From: Streptomyces sp. NBC_01788
GTDB taxonomy: Bacteria > Actinomycetota > Actinomycetes > Streptomycetales > Streptomycetaceae
NCBI RefSeq assembly: GCF_035917575.1
Contig: NZ_CP109090.1
Location: forward strand, 1,736,001 to 1,800,000
Direction of reading: 5' to 3'
DNA: 64,000 nt
The notes under the pieces were generated by a model that had not been told where the DNA came from, made no database searches, and saw only the letters and a list, made by a program, of their open reading frames with translations. Made by a program: the position numbers and the translations under genes. Shown piece after piece: positions 47,616-56,064 of this stretch (its first letter is position 1; every line of letters starts with the position of its first letter).

Positions 47616-48019
47616 ACGGTCTGCCCGCCCCGCCGCGGCGGACTGGTCAGGTGGGCGCCGATGCGGACCACGAGGTCGCGCATGCGGGCGCTCATGAGTC
47701 CGGGTTCGGTGCGGATGTCGGCGAGCACCGCGAGATAGGCGTTGGCCCCGGCGGACATGAGGTAGAAGTAGCCGCCGTCGATCTCGATGACGACCAGCTT
47801 CATCCGGCCGTCGCTGCCCGGGATCTCCACGGCGACGGCGGACGCGAGGCTCTGGAGTCCGGCGCAGGCCGCGGCGACCCGGTCGGCGGCGTCGCCGTCG
47901 CCGCCGTAGCGGGCGATGCGCAGGCCGTCGGCCGAGAGGACCACGATCATCCCGATGCCGGGCACGCTGTCGTGGAGCTCCTTGAGCATCCAGTCGAAGT
48001 TGGCTCGCTGCTGGATCAC
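47612..48019 (-). CDS. rarB: Conservon roadblock/LC7 protein (CvnB type)
   Basis: The 135-residue protein is a roadblock/LC7 domain: NFDWMLKELHDSVPGIGMIVVLSADGLR, split here only as a landmark, then MKLVVIEIDGGYFYLMSAG. Such domains in bacteria act on partner small GTPases. The GTG start overlaps the sensor-kinase stop as GTGA. Confidence 0.92.
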   Translation of the reverse strand: MIQQRANFDWMLKELHDSVPGIGMIVVLSADGLRIARYGGDGDAADRVAAACAGLQSLASAVAVEIPGSDGRMKLVVIEIDGGYFYLMSAGANAYLAVLADIRTEPGLMSARMRDLVVRIGAHLTSPPRRGGQTV

Positions 48020-49644
48020 TTGAGGTCCCCCTCGTCGTCGGCCCGGACGTCGGCCTCGGCACGGGCCGGCTCCTCGATCAGATGGAGATACGCGGTCGGT
48101 TCCCGGGTGAACGCGGTCGGGTCCGGACCCGGGTTGTCCTTCTTCAGCCCGTCCCAGAACGCCTCGACCCACAGGCCCGGTTCGGGGTCCTTCCTGCTGG
48201 GCGCGGTCCCGGGTCCGGACGCGGCCCGCACCGCCCCGCTCTCCCGCTCGGCCTGCTCGGCGGCGGCCTGCTCGGCGACACGCCGGCCCAGCGGGGCCCT
48301 GGCCCGGCTGCGGCGCTGCGGCAGGCCGCCCGCCGTCCACTCGGTGACCTCGGGGACCTCGTCGTCCGCCGAAAGGACCGCGGCGGGGACGCGGGGGCTG
48401 GTGGGGCGGCGTCTCTTCGGGGCGCGCTCGGGGCCCGCCACCGCGTCCTCCCCCGGACGCGGCACGGAGGTGGCTCCGATGCCGTGGGCGAGCCCCGGAG
48501 CGGGTTCGGTGGTCGTCATCTCGCCGGGCACCACGAGGACCGCGCGGACACCGCCGTACGCGGAGGCCCGCAGGGAGACCTGCATCCGGTGCTTCGCGCA
48601 CAGCCGTCCCACGACCGCGAGGCCCAGGCGGGGGGTGTCACTGAGGTCCAACGGATCGACGCCGGCCCTGGCCGCCTCGAGCAGCCGCTCGATCCGGGCG
48701 CGTGTCTCCTCGTTCAGGCTGACGCCGCCGTCCTCGATCTCGATGGCGACGCCGGTCTGCACCTCCACGGCCGTGACGTGCACCTTGGTCTGCGGCGGCG
48801 AGTAGCGGGTGGCGTTGTCGAGGAGTTCGGCCGCGGCGTGGATGACGGGCTCGACGTCGACGCCCTTGATGTTGACCTTGGCGATGGAGTGCAGCTCGAT
48901 CCGCCGGTACTCCAGGATCCGGGACATGGCACCGCGCAGCACGCTGTAGAGCGTGACCGGGTTGGGCCACTGGCGGCCGGGGCGACCGCCGCCGATGACG
49001 GAGACGGAGTCGGCCAGCCGGCCGATCAGCGCGGTGCCGTGGTCGATGCGCAGCAGGTCGTCGAAGACCTCGGGGCTGCGGCCGTGGTCCTCCTCCATCT
49101 CCCTGAGTTCCCTCGCCTGTTGGTGCACGATCGCCTGGACACGCCGGGCGATGCTGACGAAGGCGCGCTGGGTGGAGTCGCGGATGTTCTCCTCGTCGTC
49201 CACGATCTTGAGGATCATGCGCACCACCGCGCGCTGCGACTGAGGGATCCCGCGCCACTCGGGGTGTCCGTCGACGATGTCGCGCATCACCTCGGCGGGT
49301 GTGTGGTTGCCGCGCAGGTGGTCGATGGCGGCGGGCAGGACGTCCGAGGCGAGACGGTGGATCTCCCGGTCGTGGGCGGCCAGGCGCCTCTCCAGGTCCG
49401 CGGTGCGCCGGGCGTACTGGGCCCGCTCGTCCCGGATGACGCGCCCGCGGCGCACCGCCTCGGCGCCCGTGGTGAGCACCAGCAGGGTGGCGACGGCGCC
49501 GCAGCAGGCGACGGCGAGGCGGGCCGGGTCCGGCACCAAGGCGACGGCGGCCCCGGTGGCCGCCGCCATCACCAGTGCGGGCAGCAACAACACGCGCGCG
49601 TAGGGAAGTTCACGGCCACCGGGGGGCGATTGAACACTCACCAT
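48016..49644 (-). CDS. rarA: Conservon nitrate-sensor-like histidine kinase (CvnA type)
   Basis: The 542-residue protein has two N-terminal transmembrane helices (about residues 17-60) and a cytoplasmic helical region. A HATPase domain follows (about 255-380; AAAELLDNATRYSPP as N-box, IEDGGVSLNE, LGLAVVGRLC). The phospho-acceptor His is not clear. The C-terminus (about 380-542) is disordered and Arg/Pro/Glu-rich. It is the first gene of the A-B-C-D-E conservon, all joined by overlaps. In S. coelicolor the equivalent locus affects aerial mycelium formation (recalled). Confidence 0.92.
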   Translation of the reverse strand: MVSVQSPPGGRELPYARVLLLPALVMAAATGAAVALVPDPARLAVACCGAVATLLVLTTGAEAVRRGRVIRDERAQYARRTADLERRLAAHDREIHRLASDVLPAAIDHLRGNHTPAEVMRDIVDGHPEWRGIPQSQRAVVRMILKIVDDEENIRDSTQRAFVSIARRVQAIVHQQARELREMEEDHGRSPEVFDDLLRIDHGTALIGRLADSVSVIGGGRPGRQWPNPVTLYSVLRGAMSRILEYRRIELHSIAKVNIKGVDVEPVIHAAAELLDNATRYSPPQTKVHVTAVEVQTGVAIEIEDGGVSLNEETRARIERLLEAARAGVDPLDLSDTPRLGLAVVGRLCAKHRMQVSLRASAYGGVRAVLVVPGEMTTTEPAPGLAHGIGATSVPRPGEDAVAGPERAPKRRRPTSPRVPAAVLSADDEVPEVTEWTAGGLPQRRSRARAPLGRRVAEQAAAEQAERESGAVRAASGPGTAPSRKDPEPGLWVEAFWDGLKKDNPGPDPTAFTREPTAYLHLIEEPARAEADVRADDEGDLK

Positions 49645-49700
49645 GTAAGCCCTCTGAGGAGAATCGGCTGGGTTCGGGCAGCTTCCAGTGGGGGTACGTC

Positions 49701-49790
49701 ATGAAATCGACGCGGATTTCGGCGCGTTCGAGGACGCTTGGGAGCAAGCTCGCGAACAACCTCAACTCGCTGCGCCGCGGGCGAGCATAA
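49701..49790 (+). CDS. Possible 29-residue basic peptide
   Basis: An ATG with AGTGGGGG about 7 nt upstream opens a 29-residue frame reading MKSTRISARSRTLGSKLANN and ending LRRGRA. It carries nine Lys/Arg and no acidic residue, so it is strongly cationic. It is on the opposite strand to rarA and starts 57 bp from it. Its length makes chance occurrence possible, so I rate it as plausible only. Confidence 0.35.
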   Translation: MKSTRISARSRTLGSKLANNLNSLRRGRA

Positions 49791-49921
49791 TCCGGTCGGA
49801 TCATCGCCATGTCATATTCAGCAAGGGCCTGAAACGGGGCGCACCACGGGAGTACGCTCGGGATATTTGCACGCCCCGACACGATTCGAACACGCACCGT
49901 GACGCGGTACGGACATACGAA

Positions 49922-49962
49922 AACCACATGGCCCCGGCAGCACTCGCCGGGGCCATGTGGTT
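49922..49962 (-). terminator. Terminator of the helicase gene
   Basis: A perfect 17-bp stem (49922-49938 with 49946-49962) and 7-nt loop lie 23 nt after the stop on the minus strand, followed by TTTTCG-like bases. A rare classic intrinsic terminator for this genome. Confidence 0.92.
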
Positions 49963-49984
49963 CGATGCGATCGTCCGGCTCCGC

Positions 49985-52792
49985 CTACCCGACCGAGGAG
50001 TAGGCCACGACGCCCCGGAGCAGCCCGTCCACCGCCTTGCGCGCGTTCTTGGCCACCAAGGAGCCCTCCACCGGCGCCGCCGCGGAGATCTGGCCCAGCA
50101 CGTCGATCACCTGCTTGCACCAGCGCACGAAGTCGCCCGCCGGCATCTCCACCTCGCGCAGCACCTCGTCCAGGCCCTTGCCGGAGGCCCACATGTACGC
50201 GGCCCAGGCGAAACCGAGGTCGGGCTCACGCTGGCCGACCCCCTCGGTCTGGTTGATGCGGAAGTCCTCCTCCAGCGCGTCGAGGCGGCCCCAGATCCGC
50301 ACCATCTCGCCGAGCGCCGCCTTCGCCTTCCCCGAGGGAAGCTTGGGCGCCGTCGCGTCGTCGCTGACCCGCGCCTCGTACACCAACGCCGAGACGCAGG
50401 CGGCGAGTTCGGCCGGCCCCAGCCCCTCCCAGACCCCCTCGCGCAGGCATTCGCTGGCCAGCAGGTCGAGTTCGCCGTACAGCCGGGCCAGCCGCTTGCC
50501 GTGCTCGGTGACCTCGTCGCCGCGCAGGTAGTCGAGCTCCGTCAGCAGCGCGACGATCCGGTCGAAGGTGCGCGCGATGGTGTTCGTACGCCCCTCGATG
50601 CGGTGCTCCAGATGCCTGGTGTCGCGCATCAGCCGGTGGTAGCGCTCGGCCCAGCGGGCGTGATCCTCGCGGTCGTCGCACCCGTGGCAGGGGTGGGCGC
50701 GCAGCGCGGCGCGCAGCCGGGCGATCTCGCGGTCGTCGGCTGCCTGGGAGCGCTGCTTGCGGTGCCGCTCCGCCGAGATGTGCCCGGCCTTGGTGCGCAG
50801 CGCGGAGGCGAGGTCGCGGCGGGACTGCGGGGAGCGCGGGTTGAACGACTTCGGGATCCGCATCCGCTCCAGCGGCTCCACGGGCACCGGGAAGTCGATG
50901 GCCGCCAGCCGCTTGACCTGACGCTCGGCGGTCAGCACCAGCGGGCGCGGGCCGTCGTGGTACTCCAGGCCGCGGTGGCCGTTGGAGCGGCCCGCGGGCA
51001 GGCCCGGGTCCAGCACCAGCGCCAGGCCCGCGAACTTGCCGGTGGGGACGTGGATGACGTCGCCCGGCTTGAGCTTCTCCAGGGCGACGGCGGCCTCGGC
51101 ACGCCGCTGGGCCGCGCCCTGCCGGGACAACTCGGTCTCACGGTCCTTCAGTTCCCGGCGCAGCCGCGCGTACTCCGTGAAGTCGCCGAGGTGGCAGGTC
51201 ATGGAGGCCTTGTAGCCCTCGAGGCCCTCCTCGTTGCGCTGCACCTGCCGGGAGATACCGACGACCGACCTGTCCGCCTGGAACTGCGCGAAGGAGGTCT
51301 CCAGCAGCTCGCGCGAGCGGTGCCGGCCGAACTGGTCCACCAGGTTGACCGCCATGTTGTACGACGGCCTGAAGCTGGAGCGCAGCGGATAGGTGCGGGT
51401 GCCGGCCAGACCCGCCAGGTGCTCGGGGTTCATACCGCGCTGCCACAGCACCACCGCGTGGCCCTCGACGTCGATGCCGCGGCGGCCGGCGCGGCCGGTG
51501 AGCTGGGTGTACTCGCCGGGGGTGATGTCGGCGTGCTGCTCGCCGTTCCACTTCACGAGCTTTTCCAGGACCACCGAGCGGGCCGGCATGTTGATGCCGA
51601 GGGCGAGGGTCTCGGTGGCGAAGACCGCCTTGACCAGGCCCTGCACGAACAGTTCCTCGACGACCTCCTTGAAGGTCGGCAGCATGCCCGCGTGGTGGGC
51701 GGCGATACCGCGCTCCAGGCCCTCCAGCCACTCGTAGTAGCCGAGGACGTGCAGGTCCTCGGCCGGGATGGCGGCGGTGCGCTCCTCGACCAGGGCGCGG
51801 ACGCGCTCGCGCGCCTCCTCGTCGTTGAGTCTCAGGCCCGCGTACAGGCACTGCTGGACGGCGGCCTCGCAGGCGGCGCGGCTGAAGATGAAGGTGATCG
51901 CGGGCAGCAGGCCCTCGGCGTCGAGGCGCTCGATGACCTCGGGGCGGCTCGGGGTCCAGATCCGGGACCGCTGTCTGCGTTCCCGCTCGCGGTCGGCCTC
52001 GCGCATCGCACGGCCGCGCCGGCGGTCCTGGAACGAGGGGCGGCTGGCCTCCATCCGGGCCATGCGCGTGAGGTCGGGGTTGACCGCCCTCCGCCGGCTC
52101 TCGCCCTCCTCGAACAGGTCGTACATCCGGCGCCCGGCCAGCACGTGCTGGAACAGCGGCACGGGCCGGTGCTCGGAGACGATCACCTCGGTGTCGCCGC
52201 GGACGGTGTCCAGCCAGTCGCCGAACTCCTCGGCGTTGGACACGGTCGCCGACAGGGACACCAGGGTCACCGACTCCGGCAGGTGGATGATCACTTCCTC
52301 CCACACGGCGCCGCGGAAGCGGTCGGAGAGGTAGTGCACCTCGTCCATGACCACGTAGCCGAGACCGAGCAGGGTCTGGGATCCCGCGTACAGCATGTTC
52401 CGCAGCACCTCGGTGGTCATCACGACCACCGGGGCTTCGGAGTTGAGGCTGTTGTCGCCGGTCAGGAGGCCGACCTTGCCGCTGCCGTAGCGACGGCACA
52501 GGTCGGCGTACTTCTGGTTCGACAGCGCCTTGATCGGCGTCGTGTAGAAGCACTTCCGGCCCTGCTGGAGGGCGAGGTGGACGGCGAACTCGCCCACGAT
52601 CGTCTTGCCGGAGCCCGTGGGCGCGGCGACCAGTACGCCCTTGCCCGCCTCGAGCGCCTGGCAGGCCTCGATCTGGAACGGGTCGAGGCCGAAGTCGTAC
52701 ATCTCGCGGAATCCCGCGAGCGCGGTGGCCTGCTCGGCAGCTCGCCTGCGCGCTGCCGCGTACCGCTCGGCCGGTGAAAGGTCCTCTGTCAT
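49985..52792 (-). CDS. helY: HelY/Mtr4-like superfamily 2 RNA helicase
   Basis: The 935-residue Ski2-type helicase unwinds RNA, probably in RNA decay or rRNA maturation. It has Walker A APTGSGKTIVGEF near residue 53, a DEVH box, SATVSNAEEF, QLTGRAGRRGID as motif VI and a C-terminal DSHCT domain (about 740-930). ATG 52792 was chosen over an earlier in-frame start because the family begins at DLSPAERYAAARRRA. It follows tatC across a terminator. Confidence 0.94.
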   Translation of the reverse strand: MTEDLSPAERYAAARRRAAEQATALAGFREMYDFGLDPFQIEACQALEAGKGVLVAAPTGSGKTIVGEFAVHLALQQGRKCFYTTPIKALSNQKYADLCRRYGSGKVGLLTGDNSLNSEAPVVVMTTEVLRNMLYAGSQTLLGLGYVVMDEVHYLSDRFRGAVWEEVIIHLPESVTLVSLSATVSNAEEFGDWLDTVRGDTEVIVSEHRPVPLFQHVLAGRRMYDLFEEGESRRRAVNPDLTRMARMEASRPSFQDRRRGRAMREADRERERRQRSRIWTPSRPEVIERLDAEGLLPAITFIFSRAACEAAVQQCLYAGLRLNDEEARERVRALVEERTAAIPAEDLHVLGYYEWLEGLERGIAAHHAGMLPTFKEVVEELFVQGLVKAVFATETLALGINMPARSVVLEKLVKWNGEQHADITPGEYTQLTGRAGRRGIDVEGHAVVLWQRGMNPEHLAGLAGTRTYPLRSSFRPSYNMAVNLVDQFGRHRSRELLETSFAQFQADRSVVGISRQVQRNEEGLEGYKASMTCHLGDFTEYARLRRELKDRETELSRQGAAQRRAEAAVALEKLKPGDVIHVPTGKFAGLALVLDPGLPAGRSNGHRGLEYHDGPRPLVLTAERQVKRLAAIDFPVPVEPLERMRIPKSFNPRSPQSRRDLASALRTKAGHISAERHRKQRSQAADDREIARLRAALRAHPCHGCDDREDHARWAERYHRLMRDTRHLEHRIEGRTNTIARTFDRIVALLTELDYLRGDEVTEHGKRLARLYGELDLLASECLREGVWEGLGPAELAACVSALVYEARVSDDATAPKLPSGKAKAALGEMVRIWGRLDALEEDFRINQTEGVGQREPDLGFAWAAYMWASGKGLDEVLREVEMPAGDFVRWCKQVIDVLGQISAAAPVEGSLVAKNARKAVDGLLRGVVAYSSVG

Positions 52793-52860
52793 CGTGCTTT
52801 CGAGCGTACCGGGCCGCACCGACAACAGGACGATCATTATCCCGATCGTCCCGGGCGCGG

Positions 52861-52894
52861 AAAAAGCCGGCCGCTCGCGGTGCGAGCGGCCGGC
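52861..52894 (-). terminator. Terminator of the tatA-tatC transcript
   Basis: A 13-bp perfect stem (52866-52878 with 52882-52894) and 3-nt loop are followed on the minus strand by TTTTT at 52861-52865. It lies 20 nt past the tatC stop. Confidence 0.93.
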
Positions 52895-52914
52895 CGGGGA
52901 ATCCGCGGTGGTGA

Positions 52915-53862
52915 TCAGGTCACGTCGTCGTACCCGTTGACCCGGTCCGTGTCGGTCTGCTCGGGCAGGGCGCGGCGGGTGGTGACGGGTTCGACCTCGC
53001 CGATCTCCTCGGGTGTGAGGTCGAGTTCGGAGGCCTCGTCGTCCGACGGTCCCAGCGCGGCCAGCCGGTCCTTGCGCCGGTCATTGATCAAGGAGATGGC
53101 CACCGCGACGAAGTACAGGGCGCAGATCGGTGCGGCCAGCGCCAGCATCGTCAGCGGGTCGGGGCTCGGCATGGCGACCGCCGCGAAGGCCGTGATGCCG
53201 ACGACCATGCCCCGCCACCAGCCGAGCATGCGCTTCCCGGACAGGATGCCGGTGAGGTTGAGCATGACGAGCAGGAGCGGCATCTCGAACGAGAGCCCGA
53301 AGACGACCACCATGCGCGTGATGAGGTTGAGGAGGTCATCCAGCGGCAGCAGATTGTCGACACCGCTGGGGGTGAAGTCGATCAGCACCCTGGCGGTGGT
53401 GGGCAGCACGTGGTAGGCGAAGTAGGCGCCCCCGAGGAAGAGCGGGAAGCCGGCGGCGACGAACACGTAGCCGTACTTCTTCTCGTGCTTGTGCAGCCCC
53501 GGGGCGACGAACGCCCACAGCTGATAGAGCCAGACCGGCGAGGCCAGCACCACGCCCGTCATCAACGACACCTTCAGCGCCAGCGTGAACGGCTTCAGCA
53601 GGCCGTTGATCGTGAGGTGCGCGCAGGCGCCGTTCTTCTCCGACTTGGCCAAGTCGAGGAAGGACTGCCCACACCCCACCGAGTCCAGCACCGGCTTGGT
53701 GATGAAGTTGACGATGTCCTTGTAGAAGAAGGCGGCGACGATCGTCACGACCAGGATCGCCAGGACACCTTTGCCGAGCCGGTTGCGCAGCTCACGGAGG
53801 TGATCCGCGAGCGACATCCGCCCCTCGGGGTCCTTCTCCTTCTTGCGGGCAGACTTCAGCAA
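52915..53862 (-). CDS. tatC: Sec-independent protein translocase TatC
   Basis: TatC is the receptor for twin-arginine signal peptides. The 315-residue protein has six transmembrane helices (about residues 33-250), the DHLRELRNRL cytoplasmic motif and FxFEMP-like GLSFEMPLLLV. The codon at 53862 is TTG; an in-frame stop lies four codons upstream, so TTG, or else an internal ATG at 53817, must start translation. TTG is preferred for its GAGGG site and typical MLKSARK start. The C-terminal 60 residues are acidic and disordered. Confidence 0.95.
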   Translation of the reverse strand: MLKSARKKEKDPEGRMSLADHLRELRNRLGKGVLAILVVTIVAAFFYKDIVNFITKPVLDSVGCGQSFLDLAKSEKNGACAHLTINGLLKPFTLALKVSLMTGVVLASPVWLYQLWAFVAPGLHKHEKKYGYVFVAAGFPLFLGGAYFAYHVLPTTARVLIDFTPSGVDNLLPLDDLLNLITRMVVVFGLSFEMPLLLVMLNLTGILSGKRMLGWWRGMVVGITAFAAVAMPSPDPLTMLALAAPICALYFVAVAISLINDRRKDRLAALGPSDDEASELDLTPEEIGEVEPVTTRRALPEQTDTDRVNGYDDVT

Positions 53863-53911
53863 CCCACACCCTCATCTCGTGCAGCGGACCGGAAGGCCTC
53901 CGGTCGTCCGG

Positions 53912-54205
53912 TCAGCGCTGAGTCGTGTCCGTCGGCTCGTTGACCGGGCGAGAGCTGGTCGTGTCACCGGGCGCGGCCTGAATCGTGCGCTGGGCCGGGG
54001 ACTGCTGCTCCTCACCGGCCGGAGTCGCCGAGTCGGCCGCAGGGGTCGACTTCTCGTCCTTCATCGCCTTGGCCTCGCTCTTGAGGATGCGCGCGGACTT
54101 GCCGAGCGAACGCGCCATGTCCGGAAGCTTCTTCGAGCCGAACACCAGGACGATCACCAGAACCAGGAGCACCAGATGCCACGGCTCAAATGCGCCACGG
54201 AACAT
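53912..54205 (-). CDS. tatA: Sec-independent protein translocase TatA
   Basis: The 97-residue protein has one N-terminal transmembrane helix (about residues 7-22), the [16 protein letters not shown] hinge and amphipathic helix, and a disordered Ser/Thr/Pro-rich tail. TatA oligomers form the pore used by TatC-bound substrates. It is followed by tatC after 49 bp. The leader contains two CGGACA dyads. Confidence 0.95.
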   Translation of the reverse strand: MFRGAFEPWHLVLLVLVIVLVFGSKKLPDMARSLGKSARILKSEAKAMKDEKSTPAADSATPAGEEQQSPAQRTIQAAPGDTTSSRPVNEPTDTTQR

Positions 54206-54237
54206 AAAGTCTTCACCTTCTCACTGAGGCGGGGTGG

Positions 54238-54269
54238 CGGACATGTCCGACCACTCGGACAGGTGTCCG
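54238..54269 (-). promoter_or_regulatory. Two CGGACA/TGTCCG dyads upstream of tatA
   Basis: CGGACATGTCCG (54238-54249) is a perfect 12-bp palindrome. CGGACAGGTGTCCG (54256-54269) repeats the same arms around a 2-bp centre. Their centres are 19 bp apart. A -10-like TAAGAT lies upstream on the minus strand (54289-54294), so the dyads would fall around or just after the transcription start. They may bind a dimeric regulator or fold in the mRNA. Confidence 0.55.
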
Positions 54270-54464
54270 GCCATCGTGCCGGCTAGCAATCTTAACGCCC
54301 GGGGGTGAACGCTGAGCGATCCCCGCGCGTACTCCTGCTGGGGCGGCCCATGCCTCTTATGCGGGCCATGACCAGCAGCGTACCCGGCCACAGGGGCAGG
54401 ACGGCAGGGCGTGACGATCAAAAACCCACAGCGCTCGGAACTTCCGGGACTTTCCCGGCGGAAC

Positions 54465-54659
54465 TCACCTCGTTTCCACCGACCGGGCGGCGCTCAGGCT
54501 CGCCCGCTCCAGGTCCTCGGCGGCCCGGTTGATGCGCCGCGCCGACTCCGTGACCTGACGGCCCAGGCGCTGCGCCTCGACGAAGACCCGGACGGCGAGC
54601 ACCGCGAGCACGGCCATTCCCACGAACCCCACGGCCACCGCGGCCATCGCCCACACCAT
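54465..54659 (-). CDS. Small single-pass membrane protein
   Basis: The 64-residue protein has one N-terminal transmembrane helix (about residues 3-27) and a helical, charged C-terminal tail (about 30-60) that could form a coiled coil. It is 10 bp downstream of the zinc-ribbon-like gene and is probably co-transcribed with pafBC. I know no function for it. Confidence 0.7.
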   Translation of the reverse strand: MVWAMAAVAVGFVGMAVLAVLAVRVFVEAQRLGRQVTESARRINRAAEDLERASLSAARSVETR

Positions 54660-54669
54660 GACGCCGAGC

Positions 54670-54963
54670 CTAGAGGGCCGAGTGCAGGCGCAGGGTGCTG
54701 ACCCCGCCGCCGGAGAGCAGTTCCACGATCCGCTCGCCGGCCGGCTTGCGGACCGCGGTGCCGCAGTCGGGGCAGGTGAAGGAGTAGAAGGTGGTGCGGC
54801 TGCTGGCGCCGATCACCAGGCGCAACGCGCTCGCGGTGAGTTCGAACCTGCCCCGGCAGTCGGTGCAGCCCGCCCGGAAGACCACCGGAGTCACGCCCCG
54901 CATTCCGGCGAACGCCGCCGCCACCGACATCTCGCGCACCCCAGCCGTCGCCGACTCGCTCAA
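54670..54963 (-). CDS. Zinc-ribbon-like small protein
   Basis: The 97-residue protein has two CxxC pairs (AGCTDCRG and FTCPDCGT), consistent with one zinc ribbon. It has no signal peptide. A TTG at 54963 overlaps the pafC stop; the in-frame ATG at 54930 would shorten it by 11 residues. It lies between pafC and a small membrane protein gene in the same direction. Its role is unknown. Confidence 0.7.
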   Translation of the reverse strand: MSESATAGVREMSVAAAFAGMRGVTPVVFRAGCTDCRGRFELTASALRLVIGASSRTTFYSFTCPDCGTAVRKPAGERIVELLSGGGVSTLRLHSAL

Positions 54964-56045
54964 AGCCCCTGCTCCTGCCTGTCGTACCGACCGTCGTGAA
55001 CCACGTCCGCACCCCGGGGCTCCCCCGCCGCCACGGCGTCCGCGGGAGTCCCGGCACCGTCGTACGCCGACTCGTAGGCCGCCAGGGCCTCACGGGCCGC
55101 CTGCCGGGCGCTGTCGGCCAGCTCCCGCGGGGCGACGATCCGGCCGTCGCGGCCCAGACGCAGCGCCAGCCGTCGCAGCGACGCCGGATCCGGGGTGCGC
55201 AGAGTGATACGCAGCCCACCGTCGGGAAGCTCATCGGCGCTGTCGTGCGGGTAGTACTCGGCGACCCAGCGGCCCCCGGGACCGACCTCGACGACCACCT
55301 CCGGGTCCTCCGCGGCCGGCTGCACCAGGGCCTGGGACAGGTCGCGCAGCTCCATCTCGGGCGGCGCCGAGGGCTCGTCGAGGATCTTGATCTCGGCGAC
55401 CCGGTCGAGCCGGAAGGTGCGCCGCGCCTCGGAGCGGCGGCACCAGGCCTCCACATAGGTGTGCCCGACGCTGACCAGGCGAATGGGGTCGATCTCGCGC
55501 TCGGTGACCTCGTCGCGGGCGGGCGAGTAGTAGCGGATCCACAGCCGGCGGCGCTCGGAGATCGCCCGGTCCACGTCGGCGAAGACCCCGCCCTCGGACT
55601 CGAAGGTCACCGACAGCCGGGAGCTGGCCCCGGCGGCCTCGCCTGCAGCGGCCTCGACCTTGGCCGTGGCGCGCAGCAGCGCCTGCCGGTCGCTCTCCCG
55701 CAGTCCGGGCAGCGTGGCCACCGCGCGGGCCGCCACCAGCAGCGCGGTCGCCTCGTCGGCGGCCAGCCGCAGCGGCTCGGCCGCCTCCGCGCCGAGCGCG
55801 GCCGGGTTGTGCCACCAGATGCGCTCGCCGTCGGTGTCGATGTCGAGCAGGTCGCCGCCGCGGAAACTCGTACCGCACATGGGCAGTACGTCGAGGTCGG
55901 AGACCAGCTCGTCCTCGGTGATGCCGAAGGCGCGCGCCACGTCCTCGATCCGGGCGCCGGGGCGCTCCCTGAGGTACGTCACCAGGGAGAGCATCCGCCG
56001 GGTCTGGTCGATGGCGCTCGTGGGCCTGACCGGTTTGCCTGCCAC
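54960..56045 (-). CDS. pafC: WYL-domain regulator PafC
   Basis: The 361-residue protein has an N-terminal helix-turn-helix (about 15-75, LVTYLRERPGARIEDVARAFG), a WYL domain (about 160-240, RRLWIRYYSPARDEVTEREI) and a WCX domain. In mycobacteria PafB and PafC act together to activate DNA-damage genes independent of LexA. It follows pafB by 19 bp. The GTG at 56045 gives a typical N-terminus and has no strong ribosome-binding site, suggesting coupling. Confidence 0.9.
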   Translation of the reverse strand: MAGKPVRPTSAIDQTRRMLSLVTYLRERPGARIEDVARAFGITEDELVSDLDVLPMCGTSFRGGDLLDIDTDGERIWWHNPAALGAEAAEPLRLAADEATALLVAARAVATLPGLRESDRQALLRATAKVEAAAGEAAGASSRLSVTFESEGGVFADVDRAISERRRLWIRYYSPARDEVTEREIDPIRLVSVGHTYVEAWCRRSEARRTFRLDRVAEIKILDEPSAPPEMELRDLSQALVQPAAEDPEVVVEVGPGGRWVAEYYPHDSADELPDGGLRITLRTPDPASLRRLALRLGRDGRIVAPRELADSARQAAREALAAYESAYDGAGTPADAVAAGEPRGADVVHDGRYDRQEQGL

Positions 56046-56064
56046 AGTGTCGCTCCGTTCCCCC

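Larger units (their letters stand above)
49645..49984. other. 340-bp region between the conservon and the helicase gene
   Basis: This stretch lies upstream of rarA and downstream of the helicase gene. Beyond the small peptide frame at 49701-49790 and the terminator at 49922-49962, I see no coding sequence. It should hold the rarA promoter. The segment around 49790-49900 has lower GC than its surroundings. Confidence 0.7.

Noticed and set aside
49688..52777. 1029-residue open frame on the plus strand
   Set aside because: It lies antisense to the helicase gene, has no family resemblance or ribosome-binding site, and is the usual open shadow frame of high-GC coding DNA.
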